Assembly: GCA_948470475.1 (NCBI GenBank) | Contig: OX419347.1 | Location: 11,981,222-12,045,221, forward strand | From: Galaxea fascicularis | Lineage: Eukaryota; Cnidaria; Anthozoa; Scleractinia; Euphylliidae | Length of the DNA: 64,000 bases | Reading direction: 5' to 3' | In this document: one piece after another, positions 35,773-51,000 of the stretch | Layout of the letters: each line of letters opens with the position of its first letter | Numbering within the stretch: the stretch's first letter is position 1 | Position numbers and translations under genes: made by a program | The notes under the pieces: model-generated | What the model was told of the DNA's origin: nothing | What the model saw: the letters and a program-made list of their open reading frames with translations, nothing else | The model's database searches: none

Positions 35773-38700
35773 TTAATGGAGAAGAGATTTATTGATAACA
35801 AACACAAACATCCTCTGTACAATAAGTAAAAAAAATATTTATTTACAAATTCTTTCGATTAAAAAGAAGAGGACTTGATTTTGGTCATAAAAATTCAAAT
35901 GAATAAAAAAAAAAAAACGAGACGCGAAATTAAAATAAAAAGTATTGGTTACTCCTATAATAATAATAAACTAATTATTTTGAGTTTTGTTCCAGTATTT
36001 AATGGTAGTTAAGATACTGTTCTGTTTTTAAGATAAGGCAACATACTTCCTGCTGCGGAGGTGAAAAATGTCGGTAGTTATATAATTGTATTCGACCGCC
36101 TACATATTACTTGATGAAGACATTTCCTCTACTGCGCTTTAATTTGGTGGCTATTTCAAACTATCAAGCTTTGGTTCGTCCTCTGTCAGGGAAAGATTAG
36201 GAAAAGAAGGAAATCATAACAAAAAAGTTAATTAAGTTGGATCTCCTTGATTCGAAACATTTTACTGTGGAAATGGCGTGTTTTACTTTGAAGTAAGGCC
36301 TTAGAATTGGGGAACGCACTTCATGCATGTTTATTACTGTAAATGTATACGTACCGGGATATAGCTTGCGTTGATGTAGTCAGTTGTTGGATCATCACCT
36401 ATTTGCTCCAACACAACGCGAGAATGGTCATCTGCGTAAAAGAATTGTATATTTTTAACCAGGTTGTCCTACTTTCAAACAAGGAAAAGGGTGGGGCTGG
36501 TATTCGTTCTAGCTGTAATAAACATGTGGCTTGGCAGGCTTCCTATACTAATCTTAAGGAAAGAAAACGGAAGTCAAATACAGTGTAACAAATATCCAGT
36601 GCATTACTCCTAAAATGTTTTTTTTTTGCGTTTTGATTCCCTCAATAATAAATTTAAAATGTTTGTTGATCCGGTTGCTCTACTTTCTCGTTGAACTGAA
36701 TAGATGCAGCTTACCGTGTCGGGAGCTTATAACGCCATTCATCATCTAATATAAAGGAGTGCATAGATACCAAAACTGCTTCTCTTTTATAGGCAAAACA
36801 AATAGTTGAGTTACCAACAACATAAGGTAGTTATTTGTTGCCATCGCTACTTACATGTGACTATGTTGCTGTAACGGTTTTTTTCTTTGTTATTGTTGGC
36901 CACCTCCCAGGGCGACACCATCCCTCCTGATAAGGTCTGGATTGATCAAATATTGGTCAGTAGACGTAGGTATTTAGATTTGCAAGTTAAAGGGACTTTG
37001 ACAACAGAGTCATCCCGTTGATTTGGAACTGAATTGTATTTCCTCAAAGAAATCAAGAACAGTGACATTTCATGCATGTATGTATGCATTTATACTCATG
37101 CATGCAACAAAAATGTGTAATCAAGGGTGTAACGTTATGTGTCACGTATTCCCTGAGAGGTCAACCAAAAATACTTCCTTGTGCTCATTCCTTGCTTTCC
37201 CGAAGGACATTTTTTGCGGGTATCACTGAGAAGATTAAATCAAACATTGAAAACTCTTGATGTTAATCTCAGCCCGTTAGCGTACAGCACCGTTCAATTT
37301 TTTCCAAGGTCAGCGGACCCGCCAAATTAGTCGACGAATAAACAAAAATACAGATAGAAAAATAGGTAGAAGGATAGGTAGACAATTCTTGCCTTGAATT
37401 CTTCTCGCAACAAAACAGCGCCATTTTTCGACTTGCTCTTAAAGTACTCTGCGAACTTAGACACAGGGACTGCTTTTGGTTTGCTTGCTTCAGGCTCGCT
37501 GTAATCAGTTTTCTCGGGACCTAGGTAAATCGTTTGTCAGTAAATTAACAACACAGAGCTACAAAGATGTAGGTAATGTAAGACGGAAAACTTGATTCAT
37601 TGAAGCTGGGTACTTTTAGTTTCAACGCAACATCTTGTTCCTGGGGCTCTCTCTTTAACTAAAGGATACAAATTTAGGAAGAGAGGGAAGTACATACTGT
37701 ATTAGACAAAGAATGTGCAGTGCATTAGCTAAGCCGTCATCTTTATTTCTGCTAGCAACTAGGGTTAACCATTACAGTTATTTTGTCACGCCCATTATTA
37801 CAAAGGAAAGATTCTGGCTTCAGCTAAGGGAAAGCAGAGGCAAGGTTGTGAAAACGACTCCCCAAAGTCGTGCTTGTAAATAGAAAACTTTGGAACTGGC
37901 GACACTAAACATTTGTCCTCCATCTGTGGAAGAGTTCACATTTCCAACACTTGGATGATCAACTGAGTTTAACTAGGATGGTTTTGAATAGAGCTACGCA
38001 CTATTTATCTCACAACATAATCAAGACACGTAAGGAGTTTCAATGGACCTTTATCCTGATGCCCATAGGTCATTTAACATACATTTCATTGGCACTGCTT
38101 TGAATGGCAATTAAGCGCACTTACATGAACCTCAACACACTGGAAAAACTTGAAAAGAAAGCTATTAACATCGCAAAGATATAGTTTTGTTCCTTGACCG
38201 GCACTGGTGTCCCCCGTGTCACCGAGCCCACGTGAATAATTAAAATTGAAATAGAGGAGAATTTGGGCTTAACTTACCCTTTGATTGGCGTTTTCCTGCC
38301 ATATTCTGATAAATCGGGTTGATTGCTGCTCCAGTGGTGTTAACATTAGAATTCTGGTAAATCGGTGGTTTAGCAATCGGATTGCTCTGTCCTTCAGATG
38401 TATCATTCAAAACATTTTGATAAATTTCCTTATCGGAATTAACGACGGTTTTCATCTCTACAACATTGGAATAGAACAGGTCGTCTGTGCTTGCAGCTGT
38501 TTCACGTGGATCATTTCCATCGTTATCAAGGTGGGAAGATGCATCTCCACGCCTTTTTCTCCTTTTGATAGCAATGCAAAGAGAAATGAGAGATTAGTGA
38601 CTACAATGACCACTAGCGGGTGAAGACACATTCAACGGGCAGACAGTGATCGAGCCAGACTAGCCTCGAAAGACCTAACAGTTTATCACTTTTGTTAGGG

Positions 38701-39757
38701 ACTTTAAGATTCGAGGACGCGGTCGCTCCGAGGCGCGGCCGGAAGTGAATTTTCAAATTTAGAATGAAGGACGCATGCGCGAGGTGTTTTCTCCCTGTCT
38801 CGAGTTCTCTGGAGAAAGCGAACTGAGTGGATTTGACGTTGTGCACAAAACGTGAGTATTTAGAACAGCCTTTTTTTCACTATTTTGCAAACTGAAAGTT
38901 GAAGTTTATTTCCTTAGTTTGTAGGTAAGGCATCATTTTTGAAGCCAAAAGAATCAAAGTTGAATAATTTGTTCTTACACCAGGTCGGTCAACAAGCCCA
39001 AGCTGAAGTGATAGCGGCACCGCTTTGAGCAGATCTTCAAAGGAAAACAGCTACTGAATCATCTTTGAAATATTTCGTAAAATTTCATTTTATTTCCTCA
39101 AGTTATTACTTTATTCCTGCATGATATAGTCAAGAAGCTTTGTAGAAAATTAAAAACTTAAAATCGTATCAGACAGAGTACATGGATAGGAAAAGCGCTT
39201 TAGCATAACACAATTAAATGCAATTCCGACATGTGAGTATCGGACATTCATTTATTGACCAGCAACAGTGAGAGGTCTCTCTTCAGTTTCAAATCTGAAG
39301 TCCGTAAATTCTTCGTCATCAATAATTCCCTCTTCAACACAAAAGCAGCATTTTCCTGAACTTAGCTCACGGCGTGTTTTGTTTCAAACCCGAGCTAAAT
39401 CCTTCATCGCTCCGTATATATTTTCCCGTGCCTCACGACGCCGTTCTAGTTCCAGGCTTTCCTCGGTTACGGCGTTGCGAAAGCCACCGCGTCCTCGTAT
39501 CTTAAAGTCGGTGTTACCATTGGCGTTCCTTGTCTGACAAAAATATGCTACAACATTTGACAGCAGAAAAATAAGAACTGTTAAAAGCGAATTGAAATCT
39601 GCCTGGCGTGTGATCTTCAATACATTGAGCTTAAGTAACATTCATCAGTGCGAAGGGCTAACGCTCATAATTTCAGCTTTTAGAACCCCTGCACGGATTG
39701 CAAATTGATAATTTACATGATCAACTCCGTTGATAAAACCAAATTCTTATTCACAAT

Positions 39758-39796
<39 letters not shown>

Positions 39797-42700
39797 CCTA
39801 CTTTTAGACAGACTGATAAACAGATAGGTTGTACAAAAGCCTTGTTGTCTATCCAACACCTTGTATATAGACATCTTGACAACAGTGACTGTAAGGCAGT
39901 TCGTTTATTTACAATGGATTTTAGTAAAGCGTTTGAATCCGTAAATCATAGTAGCAGCTACCCCTTAACCCTTACATTGTTAATTGGTATCACGGTTTCC
40001 TTGTGATAGGCACAGCGACTTTTCTACTATAATCACCTCTGTAACCACAGGCCGCCCAGACGTTGAATACGATTAATACGTGTCATTAGTCTGTTGACGA
40101 TGGCATTGCGATTTTATGAGAATGCTTCAAAAATTACTCTAAGTGCTACGTGTAGAAGATAATTTAAGTAAAAATGACGGGTGCTAGAGCTGGAAAACCA
40201 GCGATTCTCGGGTAGTTAAGATAAATCTTGGAAACTTGGGAAAAAGCAAATGGAAGAAGAGTTATCAACGGCTGCCATGAGCCAATTTTGGCGAGATTAG
40301 ACCATTTTTATAAAATTTACGGAGCTTTGAGTGCGAGCCGTTGGACCAGTGGGTCGCCTGCCTTTTGTTTCTCCTAAGGGGAAGGAAACCGCCAGAAGGT
40401 AAAATTCGTCTAAATGGCTCTCAACCACCTCCAGGAACCCAGACACATCAAAATAACGCAATGCAAACACGAGGTAAGCCATTTTTACTAAATAATCTTC
40501 TACAAGTAGCATTTAGAGTAATTTTCGAAGCATTCTCATACATTGGCTTATAAACGGCTGAAATCGTAACGCAATCGTCCACAGACTAATGTCACGTATT
40601 AATTGTATTTAACGTCTGGGCCGCCTGTGTTGCAACCTCGTTCCCAAGGTCTCTCCTCTTCTCGTCCCCTGGAGCGAGAGAGAAGAGACCCTGGTTGGGT
40701 CTGGTCACTTGTCTAGCAGAAAAAAATTATACCGAGCTAGGGGTCGTTTGTTTTCTGATTTTTTTTTTTGTCAATTTCTTTTTGTCAACTTCCAATCGAG
40801 GCCTATTCAATCCGCTTGCGGAGAGAGTCGGATGCCATATTTTTAAGCTGTCTTCACTTTGCTATTTGCAAGAGCAGCTACTCGAACGTTAATTTGAAAG
40901 TGAAACAAGTCAAATGTTTGGAGGCAATTTACTTCGGAAGAGATGTACTTTTTTCACCCTGACCTAGCCTGACCCGCGTGAAACCCGGTACAAACGCGTG
41001 AGTCTTTTTAATAACAACACTTCCCTTTCACCCCTGCAGTCGGTGGCGACAAATGTTCTACTTATCTGCCCCTCCCTCGAATCGTTTATTTGTTATCTCC
41101 CAGATTCTGGGAGACACGTGACCAGACCCAACCAGGGTCTCTTCTCTCTCGCTCCAGGGGACGGGAAGAGGAGAGACCCTGGGAACGAGGTTGCCTGTGC
41201 TGTAACTGGAAGGTTGTCAATAAGGGCACCATCCATGGAAGCGTAAGCGGGCCTTATCTTTGAATGACCTAGAAAATTCTGATATCAATGCTACAGGTCT
41301 TTTAAATACACTGATGATTCTACAATACGTGTCTCCTGTCAGTAATTAATGTGATCCCTCTGCTAACCTTGTGGAACACGAAAAACAAATTCATGACATG
41401 GTCTAAGGAGAGCAATACGTCTTGAAATCCAAAAAAATGTAAAGAAGTGATCTTCAGAAGCAAAGGTAACAATTTTCAATGTAACCCTGTATTTGCCATT
41501 CCTCAATGTAGTAGTCTTGTTCTACTTGGGCTTACGATCCAGAACGGAGAGCATGTTAATCTTAAATTAATGTCTTCATGTTCTAACTGGACCCCTCGAA
41601 AAGAGCAATATTCACAAGCTGAAATTGATCAGTTGTTCACTTCCATAGTTTTGCCTAATTTTATCGATGGATTACCCGTATGCGGAGCGTCTGAACCTTA
41701 TCTTAAAAGAATACAGATAGATAGATGTTATAAACGTCGTTTTATCCCTTACTTTGTCTCTGTTAAGGATCTATTAAAGAAGCAAGACTGTTAAATGTTT
41801 AAGAAAGTAACCTCTATAACCAATCACTCGTTAGTTCCATATATTCCTTCAAAGAAAGTCTGCTCTTATAATTTCCGTAAAACAAATCTGCCCGTCCTAA
41901 AATTAATACGGCAAAGCGCGCGAACTTCACAATTATCCTTGGAAATCATGCACCGCGGTCATACACGGACATGATTACCCGTGACCTTGAGTGTCCTTGA
42001 CATGATTATTGTATAATATGTAGGTAGATGAAGTCACAAGTGGTGATATCGAAAATTCACTTTATACGCTTTCGGCCAATCAGAAAGAGATAGCGAGTCC
42101 AGTGTATAATATTATAATCGGTCATGTGCAAGTAACATGTTACCTACCTCCAATAGTAAAGTAACCCGCCACCAACTGCTGGCACAAGAAGTATTATTAA
42201 GACCACAGGTACAGCTATTGCAGCAGCAGACACCGAACTACGCTCTGCCGCTTTGCTGTTTCCTCCAGCATCTGTAATAATGAAAAATGTGCAAATAAAT
42301 TATTGAACCAGTCGCTGGTGAATGCTGGGAGTCGTTCAAGAGAGCATAGTAACAAATAAACACACCTGCATGAGTGTTAAAAGCGAAAATATTTTTGTAC
42401 AGCCTTATGTTGAATTTTGGTAAATAATGTTATCGTTATTAAAGGTACAGTTTTTGAATTCGTCTTCTTTCAAGTGTAATCGATGGAATTATCTATTGTG
42501 TTTAGCAAGGAACTCTTACCTTCAGTTAAATTTTTTTTCCTTTTTTTTTTTGGCCTTGAATATCTTTTTTATTGCTGTTTTGCATCTCCTCTGAATGTTC
42601 AACTGACCCGAGATTTTTTTAAAGGGGAGAAACATTGATGATTAAGGAGCTTGCAAGGGAGAACTAACTTTCGCAACATTTTAAGAAGTGAGAAAAATTT

Positions 42701-45700
42701 ACTCACATATTTCAATAACTATTTGAAGCTGCCCACAGTATATTGTCATGAGTTTTCTTTCTTGTAATTTGTTTCGTATTGTAAGTGTAAGTCTTCTTTT
42801 TATTTTTTTCCAGTCTGTAATAGTAACCGTAGCATTTATGACAATAAAAAAGACTATTATAGACACTTTATAAATTCTGTGAATGATGTATTATAAAATA
42901 AATCACAACAACAATAAGAAAAATCGGAACAAAAACACTCACGAAAACTTATTGATGCACCGAGAGTGTCTAATTTTCGCGGGTCAGGAATCCCAGGTAA
43001 TTGTCGCGGGTCTTGGATTAATGGTTGCGGGTCGTGTGTGAATTGTCGCTTGGTTGTGGGTGAAAACCAATAATCACTGAGCGCTCGTCCAATCTCTTGC
43101 TTACGTGCTCGTACGTGGCATAGGGAAATGGAGGGATAGGAGCTAAGCCGATAGAGCTTTGTTTATTCTTTTCAGTTTATTCTTGTAAAGGCATAAACTA
43201 AGGCCCTGTCCACACGTGTGCGTTTACGTTCGTAAACGTATACAAAGTTTTCCGTCTACACGTAATGATGATCCCCTGACATATTGTTTGCGCCTATCCA
43301 CACGTAAACGATAGGAAAATCGCAAACGCGTAACTTAGGAATAAACGAGGCCGCCTAGGGACCAGAATTGGCAAAACAATTGACTGAGCCTGCGTAAACG
43401 TATGCGTTTGCAAAAGTTTACAAGTTGTGCCGTCCACACGAGGGTTGGAAAACGTGTAATGCTGTGCGTTTACAAATTTATCCACTCTGGTAGGCGTTTT
43501 CGTATATATACGTTTACAGATGTCGTATACGTCGTTTATGTGAGGACAGGAGGCCTAAACGCACAAAAGTTAGGCGTTTACAAACGTAAACGTATACGTG
43601 TGGACGGGGCTTAAGGTATAAACTTGTGAAGGTATAAACGACGAGCGTGCAATACAACAATAGGCCACGAATGCCATCGGTTGATACAGTAAAACCTTTA
43701 CTTTGTCTTATATAAGCTTAGTTATATAATGGTTCAAATTTTTCTTTGATTTAAACTTTTTTAAGCAAGAGATCTGTCAAGCGCTCTGTGATTACAAGTG
43801 TTTTCACCGACCACAATTTTCCCGTGCCCGCGCAAAGTAGACACTTAATTCCAAAATCGTTATACGTTTTTCTAAAAGTGACTTCATTATTAATAGTAGT
43901 AATGCATATTTTCGATACTCAGCTATAATGAAACTTTGTATTTATAGCTTTTCACATCTTCAAATATAATTTAGATAATATCGCATACCCTTTGTTTCCA
44001 GCATCATCTGACTAAACGGCCCAGGACCAACTGCAGTATAGGCTCTCACAGATATGATGTACTTAGATCCTAACTTGAATCCGTACAGAACAGCAAACGT
44101 TGTTGTTGAATTCAAAACGCTGCTACTGGCAACAGATCGTTTTGATCTCGTTCCATTGAAAATTCTCTCGCGCTTGACTTCATACACGGTGACTTTGCCA
44201 TGGCTCTTTTCTCTTGTTATAGGTGCCCATGAGACGTTGAAAGTTGTTGGATTCATTTCAAAGAAGACCAGGTTATCTGGACCTACGCTGGGCACTGATG
44301 AAAAACATCAATATTACTAAAATGGCTACACGCTGTTGCGAGAATGGATGCATGGTGCGACCTACATGAAATGCCTCCTTCCATACGATTAAGAAAACGC
44401 TGTTGCTATCTGGAGTTCCCGTCAATGCGATTATGGAGGCTCGCCGCAGTTTTTTTTTTTTTTTGCTTGGGGGTGTAAGTTGGAATAACAAAAATTATTA
44501 TAGAAGATAGCCTTTGATTTCCTTAAGTTTTAATTAATGATAGTTACGAGGTTTGTGACCTAAGTTTTGCAATCACCTAGCTAGAACGCTCAGTGTGGAT
44601 TGAAAATGTTTTTCTGTCATGATAATTCTTTGAACAGAAAATAATGGTGTATAAGTTTTGCATTTCTTCAACAAGCTTCAAGAAAGATGCGTGGATGAAC
44701 AAAACGAAGTTTTTATTTGCAATTCAATTATTTTAAAACGCTCTTTCCGTTTTCTTGTTTTCTAATTTGGCGTACAAGTTGTGGGACTTGAGTAGTTTAC
44801 ATTCTGAGGTCTTTTAAAATGAGCAGCCTTGAGTTGCTTGCAAACCGAAAAATAAAGTAAAGAAACTTTATTTATACACTGTAATAAATCAGTTAGAAAG
44901 ACGAGCTACATAGTTGCATATTCTACCATATGGTTGATCATGGTGGGTAGAACAAATACTATTGGTGATAAAACATCAGCGGAGCCACTATTTATTTAAT
45001 TTTTACCTTAATAAGTTTCATTTAGGAATTGCAACCATCGACATTGTCCAAAATTATACATATTTAGGACTCTGTTGTTAAGCAATCGCTGTTAACGTCA
45101 ATTGATCTTTATTCTCATGGAAAAATTAAAGTAGCTTTTATTCCAATCTCACAAACATTTACCACTACTATAATCTCCCTGTCTTCAATCTTAGCGCATT
45201 AGATATCAATATTATTAAACGACATTTTTTCAGCATTAAAAAAAACTAGAATTTTATAGTGCTTTCAAAAACAATTTTGCAACCTCAATTTATCTAGATA
45301 TAACTAGGAAAAACTGTAATAGAAAAACTGATACTTGGAAATCTCATAAACTTAAAATTGAAACCGGTAGATATGATAATACTCCCAGATGTGAAAGACT
45401 TTGCAGTCTTTGTGATATGAATGAGATCGAAGATGAAATCCACTATTTGTTTCGTTGTTCCAAGCATTCAACAATTAGAAATACATTTTATAACAAAATT
45501 GCCAGTAGAATCCCGAATGTTGAGCAGTTGGGGCTTACTAATTTAATTTTTGATTTAATGAACTGTAATGATAATATTATCAATAAGCAATGTATTAAGT
45601 TTGTTTTCTCATATCTGATTTGATTCTATCAAGTTTATAGTTTATTCTTCGTTATCTTAATTCTTTGATTTGCTTCAGCAATACTGTATCATTATATGGT

Positions 45701-47830
45701 CATGCAAATAAAGCTTGTTGTTGTTGTTGTTGTAACTGAAAAACAGTTAATGAGGCATGGCTACTTATGACAGGAAAATCACTTCAGTTACTAATCTATT
45801 TGGCAAATTTCAAATCTTACCGTCTTCATTTGTCCTCACAACTCTAACAGCGCTTAGTGGTCCGTTACCCACAGATGAGAAGGCCAACACTTGAAACTCA
45901 TATTCTGTGTATTTACCAAGGCCAGTGATATCTCTAGTGAGAGTTGAATTACTCACAATGGTAACATTAGGGCGTTGGTCTGGTGAGTTTTTAACTCTGT
46001 ACAGCAGTTTGAATCCTAAGATTACACCGTGCAACGACTCTGCTGGAGGTAGCTGCCAGGACGTGCGTACACTCGTGGAAGTTAGGACTGTGACGCTGAA
46101 GCTGCCAGGGGCTTGGCTTGGACCTAAGAAAGAAAACGACGCCGTCGAATTAAAGGGGTATGAAATTTGATTGAAGTGTTGCCTCATGACCCATTGGCTC
46201 AAAATTTTGGGACTTACGTCAGAGCTGCTAAACAAATTACACAACTTGCAATTAAAAGCACTATTATTAACGTTCGACGAAATACAAATCTTCAACACTC
46301 ATCACTCAGATTTATTTGCGCCTCCAAAAATTTATACCTTGGTCCTAGATGGCAGGTTAAAATGTTTCGCTCACTATCAGCAAAACTCAAAGATCAAATA
46401 CCTTTAAATGAGGACAAAATTAATCAGGTTACCTGCAGGTTTAAGAAGTCCATACACCTCTACTCGTAGAGCCTTTAGCGAATGGGATGTAATTGGCTGA
46501 AATCGGATAAACCTGGCTCTTGTAATTTTTTTTAGATTGTGCTTTACAATATCATTTGTTCCATCATTTCCGTTAAACACCTTGAAAGGCAAAAATAAAA
46601 ACAAAACAAAATATAACGATAAACTTAACAAAACTGAATATAACCATTAATCGGTACTTGCAAAAACAGCAGTGTATGACGCCACAAATATCCTCACAGA
46701 CCCCCACCGCCCCTTCCTTCCCCTTCACCTGCTTATGTCCTTACGTAAGTGGAATGGACGCCGTGCCAATGCCTCAATGATATGTTGAGCTCTAAATTAA
46801 TTTGACTTGGAAAATTGGAAAATATATTCTTTTTTTGAGAGTATGAAGTTACGGCTAGTGCGGGTCTTTGGCTCCAGAGGGATCTCCGCTGTAATATTCA
46901 TACCATCTGATCGCACCTTTCCCAACCCTTACGGGACTTACAATGATAGCAAAATGAACACACCACGCCAGGTTACATAACGTTTCAAACTTTACAATAG
47001 GCCATTTCCGAGTTCATGTCTGCCTCCTCTTCAAGCGAGTCTAAGTGCGAAGTTTTTGTGATGGTAATAAGTTCTACTTTACATATGAATGAAGACTAAT
47101 TTTCATAACAAAAACTTCGCACTTAGACTCGCTTTGAAGAGGAGGCAGACATGAACTCGGAAATGGCCTATTATTGCTTTTTCTGTAATCGTTTTATGCA
47201 AGTAACTCTCGTGTGTTAACCTTTTTCAAACTCGTGCTACGAAAACGCGCTATAGTCTTCACAGGATTTCACAGGGAAATAATTTTACCTCTTACTCTTA
47301 TGACGGACCGACTTTAAGCAAGGATTAAAATCTTCAACTATCGTGATTTGATAGTATGCACTGCTAACCTTATCTGCGCTGTTTTCTTTGTAAGTGATCC
47401 AATCTGTGCCGTTTAGAGAAAACAGCAAGCTGTACGTCTTTGTCCAACAATCTGCGACTGGGCTTCCTTGTGTAGCTACAGCGCAGATAAAGAACTCGTG
47501 CTGAAGGTTGATTTGTAGGTAGTCATCATCATTATCATTAGTGTTGGGTGACCACGCACCATTCCCATTCAATCGACCTTTGAAAGCTTCAAAGCCTGCA
47601 GCTGACGACGAGGCTGAGAAACTGTCGTTCAGAAAAGCGAAACTGCTACCCAGACCAAGTGCCTGTATCTGGCATCCTGAAAACAATTAAACCAATAAAC
47701 TGTATTTTTGAATTAGCCCCGGTTCAGACGCCGCTCCACTCATGTGCCGGACCTAACTGATGAATTAAATCCGGCAACAGAGCGGTGTCTGAATCAGTTA
47801 GGTACGGCAGCTTTAATTCGGTGCGGCAAT

Positions 47831-47863
<33 letters not shown>

Positions 47864-47864
47864 T

Positions 47865-47901
<37 letters not shown>

Positions 47902-48028
47902 TCATGTGCCGAACCAAATGCACTAATTATCACAATGTATAAATGTATCATGCCTTCTCCGTATATAAAATACATATTAGGTTCGACACACTGTACGCCG
48001 TCTAGCTGTCGCACCAATATCGCTTCAT

Positions 48029-48064
<36 letters not shown>

Positions 48065-51000
48065 AGAGCGGGGTCTGAACCAGGTCTTAGGTGGCTAACG
48101 ACACTGGGTGGAGCAGAATGTCTCTCTAGGAAACCCCAGAGAAAGGAGGTATCTTAACTAATGAAATTATTTTCAATCACACCTACATTTATCATTGAGT
48201 CGACCATACTATTCTTTAGTCCTTGAAGCAACAAAAATAAACAGCAGCTAAGCAGATCCCATAGCACACATCTCACAGGGACTAAGTTAATTATGTTACT
48301 ACAACCAGTTGCAAAATTGTTGAGACATTCGCAATCAAAAACATCTTTTCTTTCTTTAAAACGCCCCTGTAAGAAATCTTTGAGAGACAATGCACACCCG
48401 TTCCCTCTACCTCTTTCAATGTTGTTGCTACTGAAAAGTTTCGAGCGTGGTGTTGCACTGTTAGCAACTTTGATAAGAGGGGGAGGGGGAGGGAAAGAGG
48501 AATATTATGGAAACATCATTAAAGGCCAAATGACGTACAGTGTCTCAAGTATTTTTGCAACTCGTTGTAGTTGTTCCGATGAAAACTACCGTCTTAGCTA
48601 CGACTAATTTTAATCAGAATGTCTGGGCATTATATTACTCATACCTCTTCGTACAGAGTAAACTTCAACTTCACAGAGCGTGAAATGTTCCTTGACGTGG
48701 CTAGTTCTTCTAATCGTGACGTATCGGCCGAACAAACTGGGGCGACAGAAAAAGGATTCACCTTTTCCTGGACCAACACTGAAGCCATCACCGCACTTTG
48801 GATTGGTGACGCCTCCATTACTGAATGTTGAACCTGACAAAAGCGAAAAAAGTCGGTTTCATTATGAGTTGAGTTTTGATCTTAATTTTTGAACACGTTT
48901 TGATCGGATCTAACCTGCCAGAATTTACGTTTATGACAAGACTGGCACCAATTTACTCTAATTTTCAATAATAATTTTTTTATTGTAAAGATAACCCTAG
49001 AGTATAATGATTTAGTTGTTTATTAAATTAGTTCACATAGATTTTTGGCCTGATTTAGTGTTTTTGTTTTGTTTTGGGCATTTTTCCTGTTGTAAAAGAC
49101 TTGTTATTTCCTGTAGCTAGGCTTGCTACTTCCTTAAGTTTTAACTAGGGTTCTCACGGAGTTTAATACTAAACAAACTCCTCACTTTCCGTTAGAGTAA
49201 ACACCCGCATAAAGAAACAAGTGGATTAAGAACCTGTAGTGCCCCGAACATTCTTGCGTGACAATTACGTTCGTGACATTTGCATGGTCAGAGGGAGGGT
49301 TTCCTAATCGCCCCAGTTGTGAACACGTGCGGTTTTGGGAGCAGTTAATCACTTGTTCTTGTTGTAAAATTAAAGAGGGACTTGAAACTTGTATTAGTGT
49401 CTGTTTCAGTTCAATACACCAGTTTGTTAATGATCAATTCAAACGGTTAAAATTATAATTTCAAATTACGTCCAAAAGGCCGTTTGCCCCCACAAAGGAC
49501 TGGATTCCAGCACACAACTTATTTCAACCTCTCTAACGGGCTGTTAGAATAATACTTTTTCTGACCCTAGATTACATACAGAACCATTGTTTAAGTCTCT
49601 TAGACTCCCAAAATTTTGTGATATAATTCGTCTTGAAATTGACCACACCTCATTAGGCGTTCAGGCGTCCACACGTGTCTTGTGCATCTCTCTGATATTT
49701 TTTCTTAAGCTCTTGATTTTACTTGTTTAGAAGCTTATCTCGATGTAAATAGTCTTCTGAAGGCACGGCTAGCACTTGAGCAACGTTTTAAAAATCTTTT
49801 AAACGTGACGTCCGGCGAACTGACGATATAAAATTTGCTGGTTTTGAAGAAGGCCTTGACGAACGCGGACATGAAAGCCGCCGCAGCAATGAAGAGTTAC
49901 TTGACCTCCCAGGACTTTAAGGATATTATTGCAAAGGATATTATTGTTAAAGAAGCTTTCTGTTTTGTTTTTTGTTTTCCCAACAATTGCACGTTTTTGG
50001 ATTTTTGATTTTAACGGTTTTTGGCGTGAAAATGACGTCATAAGATTGACAGGAAGATATTTTTCAACTTATGCCGTAACGGGTTTGCAATTTTGAAAGA
50101 GTACTCAGTGAAGAACTTGAACGCGAAAACAGTTTTTGGAAACCTCATTTGGTTAAGAAGATATTACTTTCTAAAGATCACCAAATTTCTAATAATAGTA
50201 ACAAAATAGTGGAAAATACGAAGTTCACAGCTCAATAACTTTTCAACGAATTAAGCTTTACAAATACTTTTTTCACATTTGAGCTCATCTCTGTTATTTC
50301 CTCTAAAAGTTCCAAGTTCCAAAACTACTTTTTGACCGGAACACGCTGGGTCAAGCTCGCCGAGTCGGTGTGACCTGTGTCACGGTCATTCACTCTCCTA
50401 TTTTGGCGCCATATATGAAGGCATTACGTCAGACCCCACATTGACTGAATCATTTCAGTCTTGACTTGTTCACTTCACTGTTGTATTTTTTGCGGTTCGG
50501 CGTGCAAAGTAGGCTGTTTCGTTTCGTGCCACGCTAAATCAGCTTTAATTTCGTTCAATCATTTCAAATTACACTGGACCATTCCTTCATCGACTCGACA
50601 GCTCAACATTAAGTCAAGCTATTTACTGTTTGCACGAATGATTTGACTTCGTACTGCACTATTTGTGTCTGCATTAAATCAGTTGACAATACACTAAACC
50701 ATTGCACGGTGAGTTGAACCATTTCTTGGTGAATTAAATGATTTGCCGATTACTTCAACCGTCCCACCATTAATTACACCATTTGAAACAGAACACTTGA
50801 TCATTCTACGTATCGTGGTAAGATGGATGCTCATTTAAATAAACCGATTCTTATTAGTTTGTTCCATTTTTGCTATCGGTAACTGAACCATTTCTAAATT
50901 GTTTACATCATTTACTTTTTCAGTAAACCGTTTAACACAAGAACACCTAACTATTTGTATTTACACAGTATCATTTCTCAATCATTTATGCCATTTCGCA

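Larger units (their letters stand above)
39815..41810 (+). mobile_element. Plus-strand LINE split by two nested foldbacks
   Basis: RT pieces in order: [16 protein letters not shown] and [15 protein letters not shown] (39830-39950), then after two insertions FKYTDDSTI (about 41307; the active-site box with Thr in place of the usual Ala), and [24 protein letters not shown] and [17 protein letters not shown] (41447-41794). It lies antisense in the intron between the TM and juxtamembrane exons. Confidence 0.8.

Noticed and set aside
36710..36760. Possible PTP exon with donor GTAAGC
   Set aside because: It does not resemble PTP sequence, and the exon at 36855-36936 (KNRYSNIVT) joins 36355-36431 in perfect phase without it.
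46167..46469. Plus-strand frames over the discoidin/FN3 region
   Set aside because: They are partly antisense to real exon 46433-46580 and have no recognised domain.
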